Made by a program: the position numbers and the translations under genes. DNA of 64,000 nucleotides from Hyphomicrobiales bacterium (GTDB lineage Bacteria > Pseudomonadota > Alphaproteobacteria > Rhizobiales > Rhizobiaceae). Positions within the stretch are counted from its first letter, which is position 1, and every line of letters starts with the position of its first letter. The stretch lies in contig UCJD01000001.1 of the NCBI GenBank assembly GCA_900472605.1, positions 62,001 to 126,000 of the forward strand, read 5' to 3'. Positions 1-8,094 of the stretch are shown one piece after another. Below the pieces are notes generated by a model, which saw only the letters and a list, made by a program, of their open reading frames with translations, was not told the DNA's origin and did not search any database.

Positions 1-766
1 TGCGGAACACGGCAACGGCTGCAGCCATCTGGCCGATCTCGTCGCGGCGGTCGAGGCCATGAACCTCTTCGCCGGTCTCGCCGGAGGCAAGCGTCTCCAT
101 ACGTCCGCGAAGTTTCGCCATCGGCGTCGTCACACCCTTCTGGGCTATGATCATTGCAATGGCGATTGCCGCAATGACGCCAAGGGTAAGGCCGACAAGC
201 GTATAGAAGATCGTGGAGGAGACCGAGGCAGATAGCTGGCTGCCACCCTGCTCCAGAAGGTCTGCCATTGCCTTGTTGTTGGCGCCGAATTTGGGCGACA
301 GGCCGACGATCATGTCATCGAGTTTTGCCGAAAGCTGTTGGGTTTGCGCGGCGTTTCCGGCCGCATGCGCGGAAAGAAGCTGATCGCCCAGAGATTTCAG
401 GCCGTCGGCGCCGGCAAGCAGTTCGTCGATTGCGCCCTTGCGGCTAGGCACCAACTCCGAGACTTGCGAAAGCCGCTTGCGCGCGCCATCGAACTCAGTG
501 GCAAAACGCTTGGAGATATTGTCGAAACCAGGGGAGCCGGGCTCCTGTGCGACAGCGCGGCTCAGCCATGTCGTGGATGTCCAGATGCCGGCTGCGGCAC
601 GTGCACTGAAGGTTGCTGCCTGGCTCTCGTTCTGGAGGAAGCCCGTGTACTGCTGGTTGGCCGCGTTGAATTTGTCGGTGAGATAAAGCAAGCCCGCCAT
701 GGCAACGAGACCGAGCATGGCGATAGCAATAAGGAATTTGGTTTTTATCTTCAGGTTTTTCAACAT
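1..766 (-). CDS. Methyl-accepting chemotaxis protein, 5' part only (runs off the left edge)
   Basis: Reading the minus strand from ATG at 766-764 gives an open frame of 255 codons that reaches the window edge without a stop. The protein starts MLKNLKIKTKF, has a membrane helix at about residues 10-29, a roughly 150-residue helical periplasmic part, a second helix at about 185-208, and then a HAMP domain with the typical ending DEIGQMAAAVAVFR. This is the standard front half of a transmembrane chemoreceptor; the methyl-accepting signalling domain must lie beyond the window. An AAGG ribosome site sits about 6 bases before the ATG. The ligand cannot be predicted. A HAMP-containing histidine kinase or cyclase is a possible alternative because the C-terminal output domain is not visible. 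Confidence 0.8.
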   Translation of the reverse strand, partial: MLKNLKIKTKFLIAIAMLGLVAMAGLLYLTDKFNAANQQYTGFLQNESQAATFSARAAAGIWTSTTWLSRAVAQEPGSPGFDNISKRFATEFDGARKRLSQVSELVPSRKGAIDELLAGADGLKSLGDQLLSAHAAGNAAQTQQLSAKLDDMIVGLSPKFGANNKAMADLLEQGGSQLSASVSSTIFYTLVGLTLGVIAAIAIAMIIAQKGVTTPMAKLRGRMETLASGETGEEVHGLDRRDEIGQMAAAVAVFR

Positions 767-1234
767 GAGACACCTTGGAAAGCGTGGTGAAATGGCATCA
801 GGCCGCCTGCGAAGGAGCGCAACTCGATCGCAAGAAAAAGTGACGTTGGAAATTGTGGGGCAACGCATCATGCGCAAAACACCGAGGCGACGCCTCGATA
901 TAGTGCCTTCAACCTAGGCGCTTATCCTTAAAGAAATCTGACCTCGATAAACCAAGCGAATGAAATAGACATCAGAGTTGCGCTTTATCAATGCACGCAA
1001 AGAATAACCCCTAACGGTATATTTATGCTAACTAATTTTCGATGACGTTGTCTTCGCGTAGGTTTCACAAGACGACGGAGATCCGGTCATAGCTGGTTAA
1101 CCAGCGGGTAAAACGATTCAAGAGTATCATTGCGGCACACGTATAAGTCGATCTACATGAGCGCGCGGTCGCTATTCTGATCGCAACCCGCGAATTTGTG
1201 GGCCATTTGAAACAAAAGATATTGAGGATGCCTA
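767..1234. other. Divergent intergenic region with a 14-bp perfect palindrome
   Basis: This spacer lies between the chemoreceptor gene (minus strand) and the SMP-30-like gene (plus strand), so it must hold both promoters. It is AT-richer than its surroundings. I see no convincing coding frame. The one clear structure is a perfect palindrome at 1092-1105 (GCTGGTTAACCAGC). Confidence 0.6.
1092..1105. promoter_or_regulatory. Palindrome GCTGGTTAACCAGC, candidate operator
   Basis: All 14 bases are self-complementary. The core TGGTTAACCA fits the general TGGT-N-ACCA pattern of GntR/FadR-type operators. It lies about 130 bases before the GTG start of the SMP-30-like gene. The regulator is unknown and function is inferred from symmetry alone. 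Confidence 0.35.
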
Positions 1235-2278
1235 GTGGTTTATACTCGCCGTAATGTCATTGCCATGTCCGGATTCGCGCTGGCGGGCGCCGTTCTGCCG
1301 AAGGTCGCAGCCGCACAGTCGATCGGCTTCACCCCGTCGCCGATCTATCCGGATCCAGCCATCCAGGTTCTCGACCCGAGCTTCGCCAAATATCGCGTTG
1401 CCAGCTCGTCTTTGGAACAGGTCGCCACCGGCGCGCGCTGGCTGGAAGGTCCGGTCTGGTTTGGCGATGGTCGGTATCTTCTCGTCAGCGACGTGCCGAA
1501 CAACCGGGTCATGAAATATGACGAGACGAACGAGAGTTGGAGCGTCTTCAATCCGAATTCTAACTATTCAAACGGCCATGCCCGCGACATGCAGGGACGG
1601 CTTCTATCGTGCGAGCACCTGACGCGCCGCGTCACCCGTACCGAATATGACGGTTCGGTCACGGTTCTGGCCGATAATTACAAGGGCAAGAAGCTCAACT
1701 CGCCGAACGACATCATCTGCAAGTCCGACGGCTCTATCTGGTTCACCGACCCGACCTTCGGCATCGCCGGCGAATGGGAAGGCGACAAGGCCGAACCTGA
1801 GCTGCCGCATTCGGTCTATCGCATCTCGCCTGACGGTAAGCTCAACCTCGTCACCGACGAGTTGAAGGGGCCGAACGGCCTTGCCTTCTCGGAAGACGAG
1901 AAGAAGCTTTACATCGTCGAAGGCCGCGCGCAGCCCTATCGCATCGTCTGGTCCTATGACGTCGGTAAGGACGGGTTCACCCTGTCGAACAAGAAGCCGC
2001 TGATCACCGCCGACGACAATGGCGGCCTAGACGGCTTGCGCGTCGATGTTGACGGCAACCTCTGGTGCGGCTGGGGCTCTTCGGGTGCTGCAGGTGCCAA
2101 GCCGGAAGATCTGAACGGCGTGAAGATCTTCAACAAGGACGGCAAGGCGATCGGTTTCATCAAGCTGCCGGAACGCTGCCCGAACCTCGTCTTCGGCGGT
2201 CCCAAGAAGAACCGTCTCTACATGGCGTCCAGCCACTCGGTCTATGCGCTCTATGTCGAGACGCGCGGCGCCGTCTGA
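1235..2278 (+). CDS. Secreted SMP-30/gluconolactonase-family protein
   Basis: A 347-residue protein of the SMP-30/gluconolactonase/LRE beta-propeller family. The first 28 residues look like an export signal with a twin arginine (TRRNVIAMSG, then a hydrophobic stretch ending PKVAAAQ), so Tat export to the periplasm is likely. Family metal ligands are recognisable: Glu71 in WLEGPVW, Asn in NSPNDI, and Asp in GGLDGLRVD. The start is GTG at 1235, with GAGG at 1224-1227; the ATG at 1228 reads into a stop after eight codons. Members hydrolyse sugar lactones, but the substrate here is unknown. It is convergent with rhaI and ends 56 bases from it, so a link to rhamnose use is possible but not shown. 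Confidence 0.85.
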   Translation: MVYTRRNVIAMSGFALAGAVLPKVAAAQSIGFTPSPIYPDPAIQVLDPSFAKYRVASSSLEQVATGARWLEGPVWFGDGRYLLVSDVPNNRVMKYDETNESWSVFNPNSNYSNGHARDMQGRLLSCEHLTRRVTRTEYDGSVTVLADNYKGKKLNSPNDIICKSDGSIWFTDPTFGIAGEWEGDKAEPELPHSVYRISPDGKLNLVTDELKGPNGLAFSEDEKKLYIVEGRAQPYRIVWSYDVGKDGFTLSNKKPLITADDNGGLDGLRVDVDGNLWCGWGSSGAAGAKPEDLNGVKIFNKDGKAIGFIKLPERCPNLVFGGPKKNRLYMASSHSVYALYVETRGAV

Positions 2279-2288
2279 TCAAGAAAAT

Positions 2289-2319
2289 CGAGCCGCCGCG
2301 AGATTGTCGTGGCGGCTCG
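2289..2319. terminator. Hairpin between convergent genes
   Basis: Arms CGAGCCGCC (2289-2297) and GGCGGCTCG (2311-2319) form a 9-bp perfect stem with a 13-base loop. It sits between the ends of the SMP-30-like gene and rhaI, so it could stop transcription from both sides. There is no strong T run, so it is not a textbook intrinsic terminator. Confidence 0.5.
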
Positions 2320-2334
2320 AACAGGTCTTCGCCC

Positions 2335-3627
2335 TCAGATAATGCCGCCGCTGCCGCCGACGGAAGCCGGGCGCTCCGCGGCAACCTTCTTGCGGTAACC
2401 ACTGGCGCGATAGGTCGCGACGGGATCGATTGCGCCGCCAGCGCGACGACGCGCTTCGGCCAGGATCGGCTCGACATCGGTGCGGTAACCGCGCTTCAGC
2501 GTCTCCGTCGCCATCAGCGCATCGTTTTCATCCTGGAAGCCTACCAGCGCTTTGCGATCGACGATCAGCGCCTGTGCATAGGCGCGGCGGATTTCGTTGG
2601 CGCTGTTGATCAGGCTTTCGATCGGATCGGTCACATTGTGCGACTGGTCGATCATGTGCGCGGGGTTGAAGTCGTTGACGCCGCGCTGCTCGGCTTCGAC
2701 CAACTCGTTGAATACAAGGAACAGACGGTAAGGCTCGATAGAACCGGCGTCGAGGTCATCGTCGCCATACTTCGAGTCGTTGAAATGGAAGCCGCCGAGC
2801 TTTCCGAACTGGATCAAGCGGGCAACGATCATCTCGATATTGGTATTGGGCGCATGGTGGCCGAGGTCGACGAGGCAATGCGCCTTGGGGCCGAGCGTCT
2901 GGGCGATCAGGTAGTTGGTGCCCCAGTCCTGCACGATCGTGGAGTAGAAGGCCGGCTCATACATCTTGTGCTCGGAGAAGAGCTTCCAATCGTCAGGCAA
3001 CGCCTTGTAGATGTCCGCCATCGAGGCAAGGTAGCGTTCGAAAGCCTTGGTGAAATTGCTTTGGCCGGGGAAGTTCGAACCGTCGCCGACCCACACCGTC
3101 AGCGCCTTGGAACCGATCGCTTTGCCGATCTCGATGCATTCGATGTTGTGTTCGACGGCCTGCGCGCGGGTTGCCGCGTCCGTGTGGCTCAGCGATCCGT
3201 ACTTGTAGGAATGTGCCTGGCCGGGCGCGTCGGAGAAGGTGTTGGAGTTCATCGCGTCAAAGCCGAGGCCGAGCTGATCGCCCTTCGCCTTCAATTCCTT
3301 GACGTCGGTTTTGTCCCACGGGATATGCAGAGAGACGTTCGGGGTCGCGCGTGTCAGCTCGTTGATGACGGAGCAGTCGTCCAGCTTGTCGAAGATGCCG
3401 CGCGGCTCGCCGGTGCCGGGGAAGCGGGCAAAGCGGGTGCCACCGGTGCCAACGCCCCACGAGGGAACTGCCACGAAGAATTCGGACACACGCCGGGTGA
3501 TCGCTTCGATATCGACGCCGCGGCGCGACAGGTTGGCGCCGAGCGCCTCGTAATCGGACTTGAGCGCGGATGCGCGCTTTTCGTTTTCCTGCGCGATCAC
3601 ATCCTGCGCGATTTTGGACTCGGCCAT
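2335..3627 (-). CDS. rhaI: L-rhamnose isomerase (rhizobial type)
   Basis: A 430-residue cytoplasmic isomerase converting L-rhamnose to L-rhamnulose. It is the xylose-isomerase-like TIM-barrel type used by rhizobia (L-rhamnose catabolism isomerase), not a close copy of the E. coli RhaA sequence. The stretch GGFHFNDSKYGDDDLDAGS is typical of the metal-binding half of this group. The start is ATG at 3627 (MAESKIAQDV), with a strong GGAGGGAA site directly before it; an upstream in-frame extension has no ribosome site. It is read in the same direction as rhaD, 246 bases downstream, and the pair matches the rhaDI unit of Rhizobium leguminosarum. The gap to rhaD holds a broken yqaE gene on the other strand. 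Confidence 0.93.
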   Translation of the reverse strand: MAESKIAQDVIAQENEKRASALKSDYEALGANLSRRGVDIEAITRRVSEFFVAVPSWGVGTGGTRFARFPGTGEPRGIFDKLDDCSVINELTRATPNVSLHIPWDKTDVKELKAKGDQLGLGFDAMNSNTFSDAPGQAHSYKYGSLSHTDAATRAQAVEHNIECIEIGKAIGSKALTVWVGDGSNFPGQSNFTKAFERYLASMADIYKALPDDWKLFSEHKMYEPAFYSTIVQDWGTNYLIAQTLGPKAHCLVDLGHHAPNTNIEMIVARLIQFGKLGGFHFNDSKYGDDDLDAGSIEPYRLFLVFNELVEAEQRGVNDFNPAHMIDQSHNVTDPIESLINSANEIRRAYAQALIVDRKALVGFQDENDALMATETLKRGYRTDVEPILAEARRRAGGAIDPVATYRASGYRKKVAAERPASVGGSGGII

Positions 3628-3711
3628 CAATTCCTCCCTCTTTGCATCGAACCAAACGGCTCCTGTCCGCGTTTCGCTGCGTGAAATAATCAAATCCGTT
3701 ACGAGGCGACC

Positions 3712-3870
3712 TTGGACATCATACGCATTCTTTTCGCGATCATCCTGCCACCTGTCGGCGTGTTCCTGCAGGTCTGAATCGGCCTGCAGTTTTGGCTAAA
3801 CATACTGCTGACGCTGTGCGGCTACGTGCCGGGGATCATCCACGCGATATGGGTGATCCTCCGGCGGTAG
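3712..3870 (+). pseudogene. Broken YqaE/Pmp3-family small membrane protein gene
   Basis: Read from TTG at 3712 the frame gives (M)DIIRILFAIILPPVGVFLQV, then TGA at 3775-3777, then IGLQFWLNILLTLCGYVPG, then IIHAIWVILRR and a TAG stop at 3868-3870. Joined, this is a full-length 52-residue YqaE/Pmp3 protein with both membrane helices and the family's PP(V/L)GVF and NI(L/C)LT landmarks. The stop stands where the family has Gly (GGA to TGA is one base change). A GAGG site lies at 3703-3706. No frameshift is present, so the damage looks recent, or the TGA is read through at low level. The gene lies antisense between rhaD and rhaI and ends 3 bases from the rhaD stop. Confidence 0.85.
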
Positions 3871-3873
3871 GGA

Positions 3874-5970
3874 TCAGCGCGGGAAGCTCTGGGCGTTGCC
3901 GGCATCGACGTTGATGATGTTGCCGGTGGACTTTGCCGAAAGATCGGACGCCAAGAAGTAGATCGCTTCGGCGATGTCCTCGGGGAAGACGTTGAGCTTC
4001 AGCATGGAGCGCTTGCGGTAGTGCTCCTCCAGCTCGTTGATCTCGATTTTCGAGGAGGCAGCGCGCTGCTCGCGCCACTCGCCGTTCCAGATCTTCGATC
4101 CGCGCAGCACCGCATCCGGGTTGACGGTGTTCACCCGAATACCGGCTTCCGCGCCTTCCAGCGCCAGGCAACGGGCGAGATGGATCTCGGCCGCCTTGGC
4201 GGTGCAATAGGCAGCCGCGTTCGGCGACGAAGCCAGACCGTTCTTGGAAGCGACGAACACGACGTTGCCGCCGAGGTTCTGCTTGCGGAACAGCCTGAAG
4301 GCTTCGCGCGAAACCAGGAAGTAGCCGGTCGCGAGGATGTCGATGTTCTTGTTCCACATCGAAAGTTCGGTGCTTTCGATCGGCGCTGATGACGCGATAC
4401 CGGCGTTCGACACCAGAATGTCGATGCCGCCGAACTCGACGCAGGCCTCCGCGAAGGACGAGATCACGCCGTCTTCCTTGGTCACATCCAGCTTGACGCC
4501 GCGAACGGCATCACCGCCGAACTGCTTGGCGAAATCGGCCTTGGTGCTGTCTAGCGCTTCCTGGTCGATATCGGCCAGCACCACGCAGGCGCCTTCACCG
4601 ATCAGGCGCGCTGCCGTCGCGCGACCGATGCCGCCGGCACCGCCGGTGACGAAGGCAACCTTGCCGGCCAAGCTCTTCGGCTTCGGCATGCGCTGAAGCT
4701 TGGCTTCCTCGAGCAGCCAGTATTCGATGTCGAAGGCTTCCTGCTCGGGGAGACCCTGATATTCGGAAACAGTCGAGGCGCCGCGCATGACGTTGATGGC
4801 GTTGACGTAGAACTCGCTGGCGATACGGGCGGTCGCCTTGTCGCGGGCAAAGGACAGCATGCCGACGCCGGGAACGAGGAAGATAACCGGGTTCGCGTCT
4901 CGCATGGCCGGTGAGTTGGCATGCTTGCAGTCGTTGTAATAACGGGCGTAGTCGGCGCGGTAGTCTTCCAGCGCCTTGTCGAGGCCGGCAACGATGGTGT
5001 CCACGTCAGGCTTCGCAGGGTCGAAATCGACGATGAGCGGGCGGATCTTGGTGCGCAGGAAATGGTCCGGGCAGCTGGTGCCGAGCGCGCCAAGCGGCGC
5101 CAAGCTCTTAGAGTTGACGAATTCGAGAACGGAGTCCTGATCGTCGAAATGGCCAAGCTTGCGTTCCGCCTTGCCAATGCGACCGCGGATCTCGGGCATC
5201 AGGCGAGCGGCAATGGCGCGGCGTTCGGCAACCGGCAGGCTGGTGGTGACTGCGCCACCGAAGATCGTCTTGCCCTCGGTCTTCTCGGCGAACCAGACGA
5301 TGGCCTTGTTGATGATCTCGAGTGTGAGCTCATAGCAGGCCTTGGCATCGTTCGCCCAGGTGAAGAGACCATGGCTTTCGAGAACGACGCCCTTGGAATT
5401 CGGGTTCGCCTTCACGAAGGCTTCGAGGTCGAGGCCGAGCTGGAAGCCGGGACGACGCCATGGCAGCCAGCCGATGTCGGCGCCGAAGATCTGCTGTGTC
5501 AGCTCCCTGGAATTCTTGGAAGCGGCGATGGCGATGATCGCATCAGGGTGCATGTGGTCGACATGGGTGAAGGGCACGAAACCGTGCAGCGGCGTATCGA
5601 TCGAGGCTGCGCGGCTGTTCAGATTGTAGGTGCAATGCGGGAGGAAGCCGACCATGCGGTCTTCGTCTTCGACGCCCTTGTAGATGCCCTTGAGCGAATC
5701 CAGCTTGTCCTGATAGAGCGTCGCGAAGCCGTCGAGCTTGATGGTGCCGACATCGCCACCGGAACCCTTGACCCAGAGAACCTTGACCTTTTCGCCGGTC
5801 AGCGGATCGGTTTCCATGACTTTCGCGGAGGTATTGCCGCCGCCGTAATTGGTGATGCGCTTGTCGGCGCCGAGCAGGTTGGAGCGATAGAGCAGCTTTC
5901 CGGGCTCATCGAGGCCTGCCGCATATGTCTCGTCCCAACGGTTATCCAGAAGCCGGACAGTTGCCGCCAT
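3874..5970 (-). CDS. rhaD: Bifunctional rhamnulose-1-phosphate aldolase / short-chain dehydrogenase
   Basis: A 698-residue fusion. Residues 1 to about 420 are a class II aldolase domain (NYGGGNTSAKV near the start, the metal-binding segment THVDHMHPDA, and SHGLFTW), which splits L-rhamnulose-1-phosphate into DHAP and L-lactaldehyde. From about residue 437 there is a short-chain dehydrogenase with the nucleotide motif TGGAGGIG and a catalytic YCTAK near 588-592, expected to oxidise lactaldehyde. This matches the RhaD/YuxG (RhaEW) aldolase-dehydrogenase type. The start is ATG at 5970 (MAATVRLLDNRWDE) with GGAGGATGAC before it; the 42-codon upstream extension lacks a ribosome site and crosses the operator region. 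It is divergent from rhaR and probably co-transcribed with rhaI. Confidence 0.93.
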   Translation of the reverse strand: MAATVRLLDNRWDETYAAGLDEPGKLLYRSNLLGADKRITNYGGGNTSAKVMETDPLTGEKVKVLWVKGSGGDVGTIKLDGFATLYQDKLDSLKGIYKGVEDEDRMVGFLPHCTYNLNSRAASIDTPLHGFVPFTHVDHMHPDAIIAIAASKNSRELTQQIFGADIGWLPWRRPGFQLGLDLEAFVKANPNSKGVVLESHGLFTWANDAKACYELTLEIINKAIVWFAEKTEGKTIFGGAVTTSLPVAERRAIAARLMPEIRGRIGKAERKLGHFDDQDSVLEFVNSKSLAPLGALGTSCPDHFLRTKIRPLIVDFDPAKPDVDTIVAGLDKALEDYRADYARYYNDCKHANSPAMRDANPVIFLVPGVGMLSFARDKATARIASEFYVNAINVMRGASTVSEYQGLPEQEAFDIEYWLLEEAKLQRMPKPKSLAGKVAFVTGGAGGIGRATAARLIGEGACVVLADIDQEALDSTKADFAKQFGGDAVRGVKLDVTKEDGVISSFAEACVEFGGIDILVSNAGIASSAPIESTELSMWNKNIDILATGYFLVSREAFRLFRKQNLGGNVVFVASKNGLASSPNAAAYCTAKAAEIHLARCLALEGAEAGIRVNTVNPDAVLRGSKIWNGEWREQRAASSKIEINELEEHYRKRSMLKLNVFPEDIAEAIYFLASDLSAKSTGNIINVDAGNAQSFPR

Positions 5971-6063
5971 GTCATCCTCCCATATAGAATTCGTGGACGC
6001 CCGAACGAACTCCGCGTCCCTTGCGGTGACGGTATCGCTCATGAAAACCGACGTTGTCAATCG

Positions 6064-6154
6064 AAAACGATCAAAAACGATTATGCTGCAGCGCACTATG
6101 AAAATATATGATCGTTTCTGATTGACACATAGTCACAACTGCGAAATAAACGAT
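6064..6154. promoter_or_regulatory. rhaD-rhaR divergent control region with AAACGAT repeats
   Basis: The heptamer AAACGAT occurs at 6065-6071, again exactly 10 bp later at 6075-6081, and at 6148-6154; its inverse ATCGTTT is at 6111-6117. Ten-bp spacing puts the first two copies on the same helix face, as is common for DeoR-family operators. TGTCAA at 6055-6060 (TTGACA on the minus strand) and TTGACA at 6122-6127 could be the -35 boxes for rhaD and for rhaR respectively. The likely binder is RhaR, encoded next door. The sites are seen; binding is inferred. Confidence 0.6.
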
Positions 6155-6167
6155 GCAGGAGGAACCT

Positions 6168-6977
6168 ATGCACGAACGCGAACGCCATCGCATCATATTG
6201 AGCGCCGTACAGGAAAAGTCGGTCGTGACAGTTCAGGATATTTCCGAGCTGACCGAGGCTTCCGAGGCGACGATCCGGCGTGACATCGCGGCGCTGCATG
6301 TGCAGGGCAAGATCCGCCGCGTCCGTGGTGGCGCCGAAGCGGTGCACCCCCCGCAGCTCGGGAATCTCGCCGGGCGCCCGTTCCGGGTTTCAGAATCAGT
6401 CAACTCCGATAAAAAGCGCGCAATTGCACGCGCCGCCGTCGATCTCTGCGATCCGGGCGATGCGATCATCATCAATGGCGGCACCACGACGTTCCAGATG
6501 GTGCACTTCATGGCCGCCCATCGCATGCAGGTGATGACCAATTCGTTTGCGATCGCTGAGCATCTGGTCAAGCATTCGAAGAACACGGTGACCGTTCCCG
6601 GCGGCGTGATCTATCGCGAGCAGAGCCTCATCCTTTCGCCGTTCGACAACGACGCGATTCGCAATTTCTATGCGCGGCGCTTCTTCATCGGTGCGCAGGG
6701 CGTCGGCCCGCTCGGCATTATGGAAGCGGATGCACAAATCATTCAAAGCGAGCAGAAGCTGATGCATCAGGCCGACGAACTGATCGTCATGGTCGATTCC
6801 AGCAAGTTTCGCCGGCGCTCGAGCCTTATTCTGTGCCCGCTCGATCGCGTTACCACAGTCATCACGGACGAGGGGATTTCCGAGGAGTCCGTCCGGATGA
6901 TCGAGGATGCGGGCGTCAAGCTCGTGATTGCGAACACGGTTTCGCAAGTGAAGGAGGATTCCTCGTCGGTCGCCTGA
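6168..6977 (+). CDS. rhaR: DeoR-family regulator of rhamnose genes
   Basis: A 269-residue DeoR-family protein. The N-terminal winged helix-turn-helix contains the family signature ATIRRDIAALHVQGKIRRV, and the C-terminal sugar-phosphate-sensing domain has INGGTTTFQM. The start chosen is ATG at 6168 (MHERERHRII), 5 bases after GGAGGA; an in-frame ATG at 6153 overlaps a repeat of the operator and has no ribosome site. It stands first in the plus-strand rha cluster, 50 bases before rhaS, and is divergent from rhaDI. In rhizobia RhaR controls the rha genes; DeoR proteins are usually repressors released by a phosphorylated intermediate, but the sign of control here cannot be read from sequence. Confidence 0.88.
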   Translation: MHERERHRIILSAVQEKSVVTVQDISELTEASEATIRRDIAALHVQGKIRRVRGGAEAVHPPQLGNLAGRPFRVSESVNSDKKRAIARAAVDLCDPGDAIIINGGTTTFQMVHFMAAHRMQVMTNSFAIAEHLVKHSKNTVTVPGGVIYREQSLILSPFDNDAIRNFYARRFFIGAQGVGPLGIMEADAQIIQSEQKLMHQADELIVMVDSSKFRRRSSLILCPLDRVTTVITDEGISEESVRMIEDAGVKLVIANTVSQVKEDSSSVA

Positions 6978-7027
6978 GAAGCCCGGCAGGATGTAGTCAA
7001 GTCTTTTTAACCTGGGAGGATGAAAGC

Positions 7028-8023
7028 ATGAAACTCGCAAAAACACTGGCGGTGGGCGTCGCCTTTGCCGTGGCCCTGATGGCAGGTGCAGCAAGCGCCA
7101 AGGACATCAAGATCGGCCTCGTCGTGAAGTCGCTCGGCAACGGCTTCTTCGAAGCCGCCAACAAGGGCGCGCAGGAAGCCGCCAAGGAACTCGGTGGCGT
7201 CGAAGTGATCTACACCGGCCCGACCTCGACCACGGCCGAAGGCCAGATCGAAGTCATCAACTCGCTGATCGCGCAGGGCGTCGACGCCATCGCCATCTCG
7301 GCCAACGATCCCGATGCCGTCATCCCGGCCCTGAAGAAGGCCAAGCAGCGCGGCATCAAGGTCATTTCCTGGGATTCCGGCGTCAACAAGGACGGCCGCA
7401 TCCTGCAGCTCAACCCATCGTCCAACGAGTTGATCGGCAAGATGTGCCTGACGCTGGTCAAGGATCATCTGGAAGGCGGCAAGGGCGACTTCGCCATCCT
7501 GTCGGCAACCACCACCTCGACCAACCAGAACATCTGGATCGGCGAGATGAAGAAGCAGCTGAAGGACTTCGCCGGCATGAACCTCGTCACCACGGTTTAT
7601 GGTGACGACCTCTCCGACAAGTCCTACCGCGAAGCCGAAGGCCTTCTGAAGTCGAACCCCAACGTCAAGGTCATCGTCGCTCCGACGACGGTCGGCGTCC
7701 TGGCTGCCTCCAAGGTCGTCGAAGACAAGGGCCTGGTCGGCAAGGTCTACGTGACCGGCCTCGGCCTGCCGTCCGAAATGGCCGGCGCGATCAAGTCTGG
7801 TGCTACGAAGGAATTCGCCATCTGGAACCCGATCGACCTCGGCTACTCCGCAACGCAGATCGCCTACCACCTCGTCAAGGGTGACGCGACCGGCAAGCCG
7901 GGCACCGAAATCGAAGCCGGCCGCATGGGCAAGATCAAGGTAGACGACAAGGGCGAAGCTGCGATGGCTGATCCGTTCATCTACAACGCGTCGAACATCG
8001 ACCAGTTCTCGAAGGTTTTCTAA
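7028..8023 (+). CDS. rhaS: Rhamnose ABC transporter, periplasmic binding protein
   Basis: A 331-residue periplasmic sugar-binding protein (ribose/xylose-type, Peripla_BP_4 fold). The signal peptide covers residues 1-24 (ending AGAASA, then KDIKIG). The ligand-binding fold is recognisable from GLVVKSLGNGFFEAANKG, the hinge segment ISANDPDAVIPAL and a Trp-rich C-terminal part (FAIWNPIDLG). A good GGGAGGA site precedes the ATG. It is followed by a strong hairpin and then by the ATPase and two permeases, the order known for the rhizobial rhamnose importer. Note that RhaS here is not the AraC-type RhaS regulator of E. coli. Confidence 0.93.
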   Translation: MKLAKTLAVGVAFAVALMAGAASAKDIKIGLVVKSLGNGFFEAANKGAQEAAKELGGVEVIYTGPTSTTAEGQIEVINSLIAQGVDAIAISANDPDAVIPALKKAKQRGIKVISWDSGVNKDGRILQLNPSSNELIGKMCLTLVKDHLEGGKGDFAILSATTTSTNQNIWIGEMKKQLKDFAGMNLVTTVYGDDLSDKSYREAEGLLKSNPNVKVIVAPTTVGVLAASKVVEDKGLVGKVYVTGLGLPSEMAGAIKSGATKEFAIWNPIDLGYSATQIAYHLVKGDATGKPGTEIEAGRMGKIKVDDKGEAAMADPFIYNASNIDQFSKVF

Positions 8024-8044
8024 GCCTTTCGCGGACAGACAAAA

Positions 8045-8065
8045 CCCGGCGGCACTGCCGCCGGG
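8045..8065 (+). terminator. Hairpin between rhaS and rhaT, probable attenuator
   Basis: CCCGGCGGC (8045-8053) and GCCGCCGGG (8057-8065) form a perfect 9-bp GC stem with a 3-base loop, followed by CCTTTCCC. Such hairpins after binding-protein genes commonly protect the upstream message or partly stop transcription, giving more binding protein than membrane parts. The weak T run argues for partial rather than full termination. Confidence 0.65.
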
Positions 8066-8094
8066 CCTTTCCCAATGAACACTGGTAAGCGCTG

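Noticed and set aside
2065-3684. Long plus-strand open frame (539 codons) across rhaI
   Set aside because: It is antisense to rhaI, whose family identity is clear. GC-rich codon bias creates long shadow frames.
3775-3777. TGA in the yqaE-like gene as a selenocysteine codon
   Set aside because: The family has Gly there, there is no selenoprotein precedent in YqaE/Pmp3, and no hairpin of the SECIS kind was recognised.
4921-6111. 396-codon plus-strand frame opposite rhaD
   Set aside because: Shadow of the rhaD aldolase domain; no family resemblance and no ribosome site.
6064-6154. AAACGAT repeats as part of a CRISPR or satellite array
   Set aside because: Units are only 7 bases, both orientations occur, and spacing is irregular after the first two, as in an operator region.
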